From Bacteroidota bacterium (GTDB taxonomy: Bacteria; Bacteroidota; Bacteroidia; Chitinophagales; Chitinophagaceae): DNA of 64,000 bases. The stretch spans positions 1 to 64,000 of the forward strand of contig JAFDXN010000062.1 of assembly GCA_018267915.1 (NCBI GenBank), in the 5' to 3' direction. A program made the translations under genes and the position numbers. Shown one piece after another: positions 1-7,200 of the stretch. How positions within the stretch are numbered: position 1 is the stretch's first letter; every line of letters begins with the position of its first letter. The notes below the pieces were generated by a model, which was given only the letters and a program-made list of their open reading frames with translations, was not told the origin of the DNA and did no database searches.

Positions 1-1
1 C

Positions 2-370
2 ACGCAGCAGACCTACACGACCAACACGCTGCAGATGGGCGATGTGATAAGCTGCAGGGTGCGCGGCCTGAGCATATGCGACACGGCAGCCAGTGGTGTG
101 ACGATGACGGTATGGCCGGTAAATGTGGCAAATGTGGAAAATGCGACAATGTGGGTGAATGTGTATCCGAACCCGGTGAAGGATATTTTGCAGATAGACT
201 ACAGCAACATTAGCAATGCGGAGCTGGAGCTCTGCGATATGGCAGGAAGGGTGCTGATACAGCAGCCGCTGGGCCACAGCCTGGATATGAAGGGACTGGC
301 CAGCGGAACGTATATGCTAAGGATAGTGGGCGAAGGTATGAGCGTGGTGAAGATGGTGAGTAAAGAGTAG
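2..370 (+). CDS. C-terminal end of a T9SS-secreted protein (partial)
   Basis: The reading frame is open from the first bases of the window, so the 5' part lies outside. The last ~80 residues form a type IX secretion C-terminal sorting domain: VYPNPVKD, then the ELCDMAGRVL strand, then LASGTYMLRI and VVKMVSKE at the end. This domain directs outer-membrane export by the Por/T9SS machinery and is removed or anchored at the surface. The preceding residues (TYTTNTLQMGDVISCRV, CDTAASG) resemble the beta-rich repeats of large secreted adhesin-like proteins, but the catalytic or binding part is not visible. A strong terminator follows 50 nt after the stop. Confidence 0.85.
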   Translation, partial: TQQTYTTNTLQMGDVISCRVRGLSICDTAASGVTMTVWPVNVANVENATMWVNVYPNPVKDILQIDYSNISNAELELCDMAGRVLIQQPLGHSLDMKGLASGTYMLRIVGEGMSVVKMVSKE

Positions 371-419
371 GAGGGGCTGTGAATGGTGAAAAGTGGTGGT
401 GGCATTGACCATACGATAA

Positions 420-452
420 AAAGAGAATGGGGCCAGCGGCCCCGTTCTCTTT
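420..452 (+). terminator. Intrinsic terminator of the T9SS cargo gene
   Basis: A 15-bp stem (420-434 with 438-452, one T-G pair) closes on a 3-nt loop. A/T runs on both sides allow it to act in both directions, so it can also end the minus-strand small membrane gene at 494-703. Confidence 0.8.
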
Positions 453-493
453 AATTTAACCATAAAACACACAATCAGGTAGATATCTTCTAA

Positions 494-703
494 TTAGTTG
501 CTATAAGTGCTTTGGGCAGATGTGTTGCCGGTGCTATGAATACTGGTGGATCGCGAAAAGGATTTGCGGTCGGTACTGATATTGCCGTTGCTTTCGGTGC
601 TCAGGAGCAAAATCAATAATATAATAAGCGCATAAATGCCGATAAGTGTGGCGGTGAGCCGGCGGGATGCTATGTGCTGGCGCGGGGGTAATTGATAAGC
701 CAT
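494..703 (-). CDS. Small single-pass membrane protein, hypothetical
   Basis: This is a 69-residue product if started at the ATG at 701-703 (MAYQLPPRQ). The frame stays open to a Met at 772, but the extra residues look like non-coding extension and the inner start has a purine-rich GAGAGAAA tract just upstream. One hydrophobic helix spans about residues 20-36 (IGIYALIILLILLL). It is preceded by basic residues and followed by a Ser/Thr-rich tail. No family is recognised. It may be a real small inner-membrane protein or chance; coding evidence is limited to the clean helix and its position between two terminator-like elements. Confidence 0.45.
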   Translation of the reverse strand: MAYQLPPRQHIASRRLTATLIGIYALIILLILLLSTESNGNISTDRKSFSRSTSIHSTGNTSAQSTYSN

Positions 704-823
704 TGTTTCTCTCGTTTTCAAGTTCGGAAAAGGGGCACGAGCCTCAATATCATTCGAGGGTAACAGCCACAAATTCTAAGCCAAACTTGATTTTCGGTAC
801 TAATTTTAAAAAAAAACCGAAAT

Positions 824-1774
824 TTATTTAGCGAGCCATTTTTCGATCTCGCCCTTGTCGAGGGTGATGTAGCTGGCCTGGGCCTCGACCACACCATTAT
901 TAACCCAGTCGATCTGGGGTATGGCGATGATCACCTGTCCATTCTCTACCTTCTGAACGATGCGCTTAAAAGGCTCCTCTTCGAGGCGGGTATAAGGGAT
1001 ATTGGTAGCGCGCGTCTCGTCGAAGAATGCTTTGAAATTCTTATCGGCGCCTACCAGGACCATATAAAAGGGCAGATTAGGGTTCTGTTCTTTCATGATG
1101 TGTATCTTAAGGGCTGCCTTCCGGCAGTGCGGGCAACCCAGGCTGAAAAAGCAGATGATGTGCTTGCCATGATCGAGATCGATGGCGGGAATATCTTTGC
1201 CGCCGGGCTGATAGAGGGGGGCAAGGTCTAGCTTATAACTGTCTTTTCCCAGCCATGTCTGCTTTTCGAAAACCATTGGCTGGTAAATAAATGCGCCGGC
1301 GATGATGCCTATGAACAGCAAAGGCTCAAGCAGCCAGGACCACTGGAAGGAAATGCCTTTGTGGAAACGTATCAAAACGACGAGCAGCCCGATCATGATA
1401 AGGTTCTTGATAAGAGAAGCTGAGGGGCTCATCAGCACCTGGTCGCCAAAGCAGCCGCAGTTGACATTATTGCCCTGTGTGGCCCAAAGATACACGAGAT
1501 AAATGCTGAAGACGGCCAGTAGGGCAAGGGCGATCTTGAGCACCCACTTGCGGTTACCATAAAAATGAATGATCATCAACACACCGAGTGCTGCCTCAAG
1601 GCCTACGAAGAACCGGGCTAGGAAAGAAGCAAGCATCCAGGGCAGGTGAACAGAGTCGACTATATTAAACTCGAAGGCCTGGATAGGGAGGGTTTTGCTG
1701 TAAGCAGAGTATAAAAAAGTGGCTCCGAGGGCAACAGAGACCAGGATATATAAGACAACCAGAAGTTTTTTCAT
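824..1774 (-). CDS. MauE/DoxX-like membrane protein fused to a thioredoxin-fold domain
   Basis: The 316-residue protein has an N-terminal MauE/DoxX-type region (about residues 1-165) of several helices, with a conserved CGCFGD motif (Cys106, Cys108) in a loop. A thioredoxin-like domain (about 195-316) follows with a CPHC redox pair at Cys214/Cys217. MauE-type proteins help periplasmic disulfide handling by passing electrons across the membrane to a thioredoxin-like partner. Here both halves are in one chain, which suggests a self-contained thiol oxidoreductase. The next genes downstream on this strand are far away, so it is probably monocistronic. Substrate is unknown; the adjacent array of cysteine-patterned lipoproteins is a tempting but unproven client set. 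Confidence 0.8.
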   Translation of the reverse strand: MKKLLVVLYILVSVALGATFLYSAYSKTLPIQAFEFNIVDSVHLPWMLASFLARFFVGLEAALGVLMIIHFYGNRKWVLKIALALLAVFSIYLVYLWATQGNNVNCGCFGDQVLMSPSASLIKNLIMIGLLVVLIRFHKGISFQWSWLLEPLLFIGIIAGAFIYQPMVFEKQTWLGKDSYKLDLAPLYQPGGKDIPAIDLDHGKHIICFFSLGCPHCRKAALKIHIMKEQNPNLPFYMVLVGADKNFKAFFDETRATNIPYTRLEEEPFKRIVQKVENGQVIIAIPQIDWVNNGVVEAQASYITLDKGEIEKWLAK

Positions 1775-1779
1775 TACGG

Positions 1780-1787
1780 CAAAAGTA
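1780..1787 (-). promoter_or_regulatory. Candidate -7 box TACTTTTG for the MauE-thioredoxin gene
   Basis: On the minus strand TACTTTTG matches the Bacteroidota -7 consensus TAnnTTTG and ends only 5 nt before the ATG at 1774. If used, the transcript would be leaderless or nearly so. No clear -33 TTTG is seen at 19-21 nt, so the call rests on one box. Confidence 0.35.
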
Positions 1788-1937
1788 ATAACCGATAACC
1801 ATAAACGGTATAAGCAGTATATTAAAACAACAACGGTGAAATAAGGGAGGCGCTCAGCGCCCCTGTTTTACTGCAGATTACGTTCGCCGCCAGCATAAAG
1901 TTATGTATGAGGGGGAGGGATGTATTACAAGGCATAA

Positions 1938-1968
1938 AAGAAGGGCATCTGTGAAAGATGCCCTTCTT
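1938..1968 (-). terminator. Terminator of lipoprotein copy 1
   Basis: A 13-bp perfect stem (1938-1950 with 1956-1968) has a 5-nt loop and a T-rich tail on the minus strand. Its core is nearly the same as the terminator after copy 2, which indicates that gene and terminator were duplicated together. Confidence 0.8.
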
Positions 1969-1986
1969 CCACGAGAAAAAAAAGAA

Positions 1987-2211
1987 CTATTTCAGGGAAC
2001 AGCTAACTCCTGACCAAGCAGTGGTGCTAGTGTAGGTCGTACACCATGCTTTAGCGTCTTTCTTAGAGAGCTTAGTACCAGACTTAACTTCGGTAGTTTG
2101 AGTCACGCCGTTAACTGTGTAACTGCAAGAGCAAGTATACTCTTTCTTGCAAGAAGTCAAAGACAGTGCGCCGAACAGGGCAACCAGTGCGATGGGGATG
2201 ATTTTTTTCAT
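1987..2211 (-). CDS. Small cysteine-patterned lipoprotein, array copy 1
   Basis: This 74-residue protein is predicted to be exported and lipidated. MKKIIP and a hydrophobic helix lead to the lipobox LTSC (Cys21), followed by KKEY. The mature part has CSC (Cys27, Cys29), then a SKKDAK segment followed by WC, and ends in CSLK. The ATG at 2209-2211 is preferred to an upstream Met at 2262, because only the inner start gives the same signal peptide as the neighbouring copies. Copies 1 and 2 are almost identical through KSGTKLSKKDAK, so this is a recent duplication. Function is unknown; four non-lipid cysteines could form two disulfides or bind a metal. Confidence 0.8.
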   Translation of the reverse strand: MKKIIPIALVALFGALSLTSCKKEYTCSCSYTVNGVTQTTEVKSGTKLSKKDAKAWCTTYTSTTAWSGVSCSLK

Positions 2212-2231
2212 AAAGTTGGTTTTTGTTAAGG

Positions 2232-2263
2232 CAAATCTATTAAGGTGTAGCGTAAAAAGCAAT
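2232..2263 (-). promoter_or_regulatory. Promoter of lipoprotein copy 1
   Basis: The -7 box TAGATTTG lies at 2232-2239 and a -33 ATTG at 2260-2263 (minus strand), separated by 20 nt. This fits the Bacteroidota primary-sigma pattern, and it is about 20 nt upstream of the start codon. The same ATTG-N20-TAnnTTTG arrangement occurs before copies 2 and 3. Confidence 0.6.
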
Positions 2264-2296
2264 ACGTAACAAAAACAATCCTACCATTATGCAAAA

Positions 2297-2324
2297 AAAA
2301 GGGCATCTGTGAAGATGCCCTTTT
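2297..2324 (-). terminator. Terminator of lipoprotein copy 2
   Basis: A 12-bp stem (2297-2308 with 2313-2324) with GTGA in the loop and a T run on the minus strand. The core GGGCATC/GATGCCC is shared with the terminator of copy 1. Confidence 0.8.
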
Positions 2325-2338
2325 CAACATACAATGAA

Positions 2339-2560
2339 CTATTTCAGTGAACAGCTAACACCAGTCCAAGCGGCGCTAGTGTAGGCAGTACACCATGTTT
2401 TAGCGTCTTTCTTAGACAGTTTGGTGCCAGACTTAACTTCGGTAGTTTGAGTCACGCCGTTAACTGTGTAGCTGCAAGAGCAAGTATACTCTTTCTTGCA
2501 AGAAGTCAAAGACAGTGCGCCGAACAGGGCAACCAGTGCGATTGGGGCAAATTTTTTCAT
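2339..2560 (-). CDS. Small cysteine-patterned lipoprotein, array copy 2
   Basis: A 73-residue close paralogue of copy 1 with the same lipobox ALSLTSC, KKEYTCSC, the SKKDAK segment followed by WC, and the terminal CSLK. Start is taken at the ATG at 2558-2560; the upstream Met at 2584 would lie over the promoter. Differences from copy 1 are confined to the first residues and the last ~20. It has its own promoter and terminator, so each copy seems to be transcribed alone. Likely attached to a membrane through the lipidated cysteine; which membrane cannot be told from the +2/+3 lysines. Confidence 0.8.
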   Translation of the reverse strand: MKKFAPIALVALFGALSLTSCKKEYTCSCSYTVNGVTQTTEVKSGTKLSKKDAKTWCTAYTSAAWTGVSCSLK

Positions 2561-2581
2561 AATTGTAGTTTTTTTGTGGGA

Positions 2582-2613
2582 CAAAAGTATAAAGGCCTTA
2601 CGGTATAAGCAAT
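2582..2613 (-). promoter_or_regulatory. Promoter of lipoprotein copy 2
   Basis: TACTTTTG (2582-2589, minus strand) and ATTG (2610-2613) are separated by 20 nt, matching the promoters of copies 1 and 3. The predicted transcript start is only some 15 nt before the ATG. Confidence 0.6.
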
Positions 2614-2675
2614 AGTATCACAAAATATTATCCGCGCATCGCGGAGTTATTGATAATCAGTCTTATACAATGAAT

Positions 2676-2706
2676 AAAAAAGCGCACCCGTTAGGAGCGC
2701 TCTTTT
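2676..2706 (-). terminator. Terminator of lipoprotein copy 3
   Basis: AGCGC and GCGCT arms, with inner ACC/GGA pairing, sit between A and T runs. The hairpin is imperfect but lies 18 nt after the stop of copy 3, with a T-rich tail on the minus strand. Confidence 0.65.
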
Positions 2707-2723
2707 ATGTAATCGGTTTACCA

Positions 2724-2927
2724 TTACTTAAGTGAGCAGGAAGCGCCAGCTGTGTTATTGTAAGTGGTGCACCATGTTTTGGCATCTTTGTGGCTGATCT
2801 TCACGCCGGAGCTAACTTCGGTGGTTACGCCATTATAAGTGCAAGCACAAGTGTAGACTTTCTTGCAAGACGTTAATGACAATGCGCCGATGAGGGCGAT
2901 AATCGCAATTGGGGCTACTTTTTTCAT
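2724..2927 (-). CDS. Small cysteine-patterned lipoprotein, array copy 3
   Basis: A 67-residue paralogue with signal MKKVAPIAIIALIGALSLTS, lipid Cys21, KKVYTCAC (Cys27, Cys29), the SHKDAK segment followed by WC, and a terminal CSLK. The mature domain is shorter than in copies 1-2 (YNGVTTEVSS replaces the longer hairpin region), but every cysteine is kept. This copy is diverged at DNA level from copies 1-2, so the family has both old and recent duplications here. No enzyme motif is visible. Confidence 0.8.
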   Translation of the reverse strand: MKKVAPIAIIALIGALSLTSCKKVYTCACTYNGVTTEVSSGVKISHKDAKTWCTTYNNTAGASCSLK

Positions 2928-3007
2928 AATTATTGCTTTTTAAATTGTGACGAATAATATTGCCTAATGTGTCAAACAAAACAAAAACCATGTTGTACCT
3001 GACAGGA

Positions 3008-3039
3008 CAAAAGTAGAATGCTCCCAAAGCGGGTTCAAT
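3008..3039 (-). promoter_or_regulatory. Promoter of lipoprotein copy 3
   Basis: TACTTTTG (3008-3015, minus strand) and ATTG (3036-3039) are separated by 20 nt. The start codon is at 2927, which leaves a leader of about 70-75 nt, longer than for copies 1 and 2. Confidence 0.6.
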
Positions 3040-3083
3040 ACCATTTTAGTGGTATTTTTAATAAGTGGTAGTACGGATGCGGT

Positions 3084-3299
3084 TTAGTTAAGGCTGCAGC
3101 TGGTGCCGTAAACTTTCCAGTAATTGTCGTAATTGTCGCATGTGCTTTGAGCGTCTTTTTTTGCGGCATTCTTGACCTGGTAGGTGGCTGCGCCGATGCC
3201 TGTGGTGGCATTTGAACAGGTGCAAAGCCAATCCTTCTTGCAGGAAGTTAGAGAAAAGATGACAAAAACCAAAGCGGTAAAAAAGAAGACTTTTTTCAT
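3084..3299 (-). CDS. Small cysteine-patterned lipoprotein, array copy 4
   Basis: A 71-residue product with signal MKKVFFFTALVFVIFSLTS, lipid Cys20, KKDWLCTC (Cys26, Cys28), a KKDAQSTC segment and the terminal CSLN. It is more diverged than copies 1-3, but the order lipid-Cys, CxC, basic-DA-x(3)-C, C-x-L-K/N is the same. It ends in CSLN rather than CSLK. No strong promoter match was found in the ~130 nt upstream. Confidence 0.75.
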   Translation of the reverse strand: MKKVFFFTALVFVIFSLTSCKKDWLCTCSNATTGIGAATYQVKNAAKKDAQSTCDNYDNYWKVYGTSCSLN

Positions 3300-3383
3300 A
3301 AAGAAGCGTTGGACATGGTAAATTTAAGGCTTTGCCCTAACAGATGCAACAGGGCATTAAAAAGCTTTAGCCAATTACAAAAA

Positions 3384-3408
3384 ACCTGCAAGGGTTAGCC
3401 CTGCAGGT
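3384..3408 (-). terminator. Terminator of the copy 6-copy 5 operon
   Basis: ACCTGCA-A-GGG pairs with CCCTGCAGGT around a TTAG loop, with one bulged base. On the minus strand it is followed by six T residues, 24 nt after the stop of copy 5. Confidence 0.75.
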
Positions 3409-3431
3409 GGTCTGTATAGTTTCAGAAAAAG

Positions 3432-3644
3432 TTACTTAAGGCCGCAAGCCCATGTTTGACCCAAAACACTTGTAGATTGCTGATTGCACTGATTTTCAGC
3501 ATCTGAATGTTTCATTTTTCCCAAGTCCTGGTCGTACACCACGGTGCCATTGTAAGTACAAGTGCAGTGGTAATCCTTTTTACATGAGGTAAAAGAAAAG
3601 ATCGAAGCTGAAGCGATCAGCATTAAAACGGTTAGTTTTTTCAT
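3432..3644 (-). CDS. Small cysteine-patterned lipoprotein, array copy 5
   Basis: This 70-residue protein has lipobox FTSC (Cys21), KKDYHCTC (Cys27, Cys29), a KHSDAENQC segment and the terminal CGLK. It starts 18 nt after the stop of copy 6 on the same strand, with no room for its own promoter, so copies 6 and 5 should be one transcript. The mature segment (YNGTVVYDQDLGKM) is unlike the other copies apart from the cysteines and the DA motif, which points to the cysteine framework as the conserved element. Confidence 0.75.
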   Translation of the reverse strand: MKKLTVLMLIASASIFSFTSCKKDYHCTCTYNGTVVYDQDLGKMKHSDAENQCNQQSTSVLGQTWACGLK

Positions 3645-3662
3645 GGTATGTTTGTTTATATA

Positions 3663-3890
3663 TTATAAGTTGCAGTTTGTGGTGCCGGGAGTAGTAGCAT
3701 TTGCATCATCTTCAAACCTTTGGCAAGCCTGCTCGGCATCGTGATGATATTGGTTTTCAAGGTCGTGATCTACGGTTGTCTCCACCGGGCCAACGGTGTT
3801 GGTGCATTTACAGATGTAGTCGTGCTTGCAGGAGGAAAACGTAAGAGCGCCTGACAACAGGATCGCGGTAACGATGGATATCTTTTTCAT
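3663..3890 (-). CDS. Small cysteine-patterned lipoprotein, array copy 6
   Basis: A 75-residue product if started at the ATG at 3888-3890 (MKKISIV); an upstream Met at 3947 would add a stretch that is not a signal peptide. Features are lipobox FSSC (Cys21), KHDYICKC (Cys27, Cys29), a HHDAEQAC segment, and a cysteine three residues before the end (CNL). It is the most diverged and most acidic/His-rich copy. It leads a two-gene operon with copy 5 and is divergent from rpoB. Confidence 0.75.
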   Translation of the reverse strand: MKKISIVTAILLSGALTFSSCKHDYICKCTNTVGPVETTVDHDLENQYHHDAEQACQRFEDDANATTPGTTNCNL

Positions 3891-4073
3891 AATTCGTATT
3901 TTTAGCCAACAGATGTTTCCGACAGCAGGCTTAAAAAATCGTTCCACGCCTGCCGATACTGGTTCATAGCGTTGGTAGAATTGTATAAATTATCAATTTA
4001 ATAATTCTAATCTTCGAAATAACTTTTCCACATTAGCCGGAAATGCGATTTTTTTTATGAAATTGGAATATTT

Positions 4074-4105
4074 TTTGCTTATTAAAGTGACTTGCCTTAT
4101 ATTTG
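4074..4105 (+). promoter_or_regulatory. Promoter of rpoBC
   Basis: A -33 TTTG (4074-4077) and a -7 TATATTTG (4098-4105) are separated by 20 nt, an exact fit to the Bacteroidota consensus. The predicted start is about 130 nt upstream of the rpoB ATG. It shows that rpoB is transcribed from its own promoter here and not only by read-through from ribosomal-protein genes. Confidence 0.7.
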
Positions 4106-4180
4106 CAATCCCTTTGCCGGGAAGCTAGCTGTGCACAATAACAATTTGATTGACATTTATTAGGAGCAGAATTAAACCTG

Positions 4181-4227
4181 TACCAGGAGGTAAAGCCTTC
4201 GGTATGGGGTTTTTTGTTTTCAAAAAA
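4181..4227 (+). promoter_or_regulatory. Terminator-like leader hairpin before rpoB (possible attenuator)
   Basis: Arm 4181-4190 pairs with 4196-4204 (nine pairs, one bulged A) around TAAAG. It is followed by a GGGG and a run of six T (4210-4215), as in an intrinsic terminator. The T run can alternatively pair with CAAAAAA (4221-4227) just before the AAGGAG ribosome-binding site. The element lies between the promoter and the rpoB start, so it could attenuate transcription or mask the ribosome site. Regulation itself is inference. Confidence 0.45.
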
Positions 4228-4243
4228 GGAGTTTTTTAATACT

Positions 4244-7200
4244 ATGGCTATACCTCAAAAACGAACCGGATCAGGACGTGTAAATTTCGGGAAGATACAC
4301 GACGTAGCAGATACACCTGACCTGCTTGGCATCCAGCTCCAATCTTTTAAAGATTTCTTCCAACTCGAGACAACGCCCGATAAGCGTAACAACGAGGGGC
4401 TGTTCAATGTGTTCAATGAGAATTTCCCCATTACAGACACGAGGAACATCTTCGTGCTGGAATTTCTTGACTACTTCATCGACCCGCCACGCTACACGAT
4501 AGATGAGTGTATGGAGCGCGGGCTAACCTATTCGGTGCCGCTGAAGGCGAAACTGCGCCTGAGCTGTAATGATGAAGAGCACGTAGATTTCGAAACAATA
4601 GTACAGGACGTGTTCCTGGGCAATATACCGTACATGACACCGCGCGGTACGTTCGTGATCAACGGCGCTGAACGCGTTGTGGTATCGCAACTGCACCGTT
4701 CGCCGGGCGTATTCTTCGGACAGAGCGTTCACCCCAACGGCACGAAGATCTACAGCGCCCGCGTGATACCTTTCAAGGGTGCATGGATGGAATTCGCTAC
4801 GGATATCAACAACGTGATGTATGCGTACATCGACCGCAAGAAGAAATTCCCGGTTACTACGCTGCTGCGCGCTATAGGTTACGAAACAGATAAGGACATC
4901 CTGGAACTGTTTGGCATGGCTGATGAGGTGAAGACCGACAAAAAGAGCCTTGCCAACCACATAGGCCGCCGCCTGGCAGCACGCGTGCTGCGCAGCTGGA
5001 CGGAAGACTTTGTGGATGAGGACACCGGTGAAGTGGTGACCATCGAACGTAATGAAGTGGTGCTGGACCGTGACAGCGTGCTGGACGAGGACAATGCCGC
5101 TATGATACAGGAAATGGGTATACCGACCGTGTTCCTGCAGAAGGAAGAGGTGAGCGGTGACTTCTCGATCATCTACAACACGCTGAACAAGGATACATCG
5201 AACTCAGAACTGGAAGCGGTACAACACATCTATCGCCAGCTGCGCGGCAGTGACGCACCGGATGATGAAACAGCCCGTGGCATCATCGAAAAGCTGTTCT
5301 TCAGCGATAAGCGTTATGACCTTGGTGAAGTGGGCCGATACAAGATCAACCGTAAGCTTGGCCTGGATATCGACCTCGATACCAAAGTGCTGAGCAAGGA
5401 AGACATCATCTCGATCATTAAATATCTCGTTCGCCTTACTAACGGTAAAGCGGAAATAGACGATATTGATCACCTGAGCAACCGCCGTGTGCGTACTGTG
5501 GGCGAGCAGCTCTTCGCACAGTTCGGCGTTGGTCTGGCACGTATGGCGCGTACCATCCGCGAGCGTATGAACGTGCGTGATAATGAAGTGTTCACGCCGA
5601 TCGACCTGATCAATGCACGTACACTGTCATCGGTTATCAATTCATTCTTCGGTACATCGCAATTATCGCAGTTCCTTGATCAGACCAACCCGCTATCGGA
5701 AATAACACACAAACGCCGTATCTCGGCACTCGGCCCAGGCGGATTGAGCCGTGAGCGTGCGGGCTTCGAAGTACGTGACGTACACTACAGCCACTACGGC
5801 CGCCTGTGTACCATTGAAACACCAGAAGGTCCGAACATCGGTCTTATCTCCACGCTTTGCGTACATGCGAAGATCAATGACATGGGCTTTATCGAAACTC
5901 CATACCGCAAGGTGAAGGAGGGTAAAGTGGACCTGAAGCACCAGCACTACCTGAGCGCTGAAGAGGAAGACCTCGCCAAGATAGCCCAGGCAAATGTGCC
6001 ACTGGATGACAAAGGCCATTTCGTAGAAGAAAAGATCAAATCGCGTCAGACTGGTGACTTCCCGATACTGGACCGCGAAGAAGTAGAATACATGGACGTG
6101 GCGCCTAACCAGATCGTTGGTTTGAGTGCGTCGCTCATTCCGTTCCTTGAGCATGATGACGCCAACCGCGCGCTGATGGGATCGAACATGCAACGCCAGG
6201 CTGTGCCGCTGATACGCCCGCAAGTGCCAATAGTAGGTACGGGCCTGGAGGCGAAAGCTGCCCGCGATGCACGTATACAGATACATGCTGAAGGCACAGG
6301 TGTGGTGGAGTATGTGGATGCAAACGAAATACACGTGCGCTACGACCGTAATGATAAAGACAGGCTGGTTTCGTTTGAGGACGACCTGAAAGTGTATTCG
6401 CTGACGAAATATAAAAAGACCAACCAGAGCACCAGCATAACTCTCCGCCCTTGCGTAACCAAAGGACAGAAGGTGAAGAATGGCGACTTCCTGACAGAAG
6501 GCTATGCTACCAAAGATGGTGAACTGGCACTGGGCCGTAACCTGAAAGTGGCCTTTATGCCATGGAAGGGATACAACTTTGAGGATGCGATAGTGATCAA
6601 TGAAAAAGTGGTGCGTGACGACCTGTTCACGTCGGTACACATCGATGAGTATGAACTGGAAGTGCGTGATACCAAACTGGGTGAAGAAGAGCTGACACCA
6701 GATATACCAAACGTATCGGAAGAAGCTACGAAAGACCTGGATGAGAACGGTATCATCCGTATAGGTGCACACGTGGGTGAGGGCGATATCCTGATTGGTA
6801 AGATAACTCCGAAGGGTGAAACTGATCCTACGCCGGAAGAAAAACTGCTGCGGGCCATCTTTGGTGATAAAGCAGGTGATGCGAAAGACGCATCGCTGAA
6901 GGCACCAAGCGGTACTGAAGGTATCGTGATCTCAAGGCAGCTGTTCCAGCGCGCTAAGAAAGACAAGAACTCAAAAGTGCGTGAAAAGGCTGCACTGGAG
7001 AAAATAGAAAAGGTGCACGAGAAGAATGTAAGCGATATACAGAGCCTGCTGCTGGAAAAACTGCAGGTGCTGCTGAAGGATAAGACTTCCGCCGGTATCA
7101 CTAACAACTTCGGTGAGCCGGTACTTGCAAAGGGCGGTAAGTTCAACTCGAAGACACTGGGCTCGATAGACTACCAGAACGTGAACCCGCTGGGCTGGAC

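Noticed and set aside
1849-1868. GGCGCT/AGCGCC hairpin between the MauE gene and lipoprotein copy 1
   Set aside because: The T-rich tail is weak on both strands and a much better terminator lies at 1938-1968, so it is left unassigned.
4214-4243. In-frame TTG start for rpoB
   Set aside because: It lies in the T run of the leader hairpin; ATG 4244 has a good AAGGAG and gives the conserved N-terminus.
5693-6772. 359-codon minus-strand reading frame inside rpoB (similar long ones at 6971-7765, 8972-9838, 10010-11353, 11320-12186)
   Set aside because: They are antisense to highly conserved rpoB/rpoC sequence, lack family motifs, and arise from the codon bias of the sense strand.
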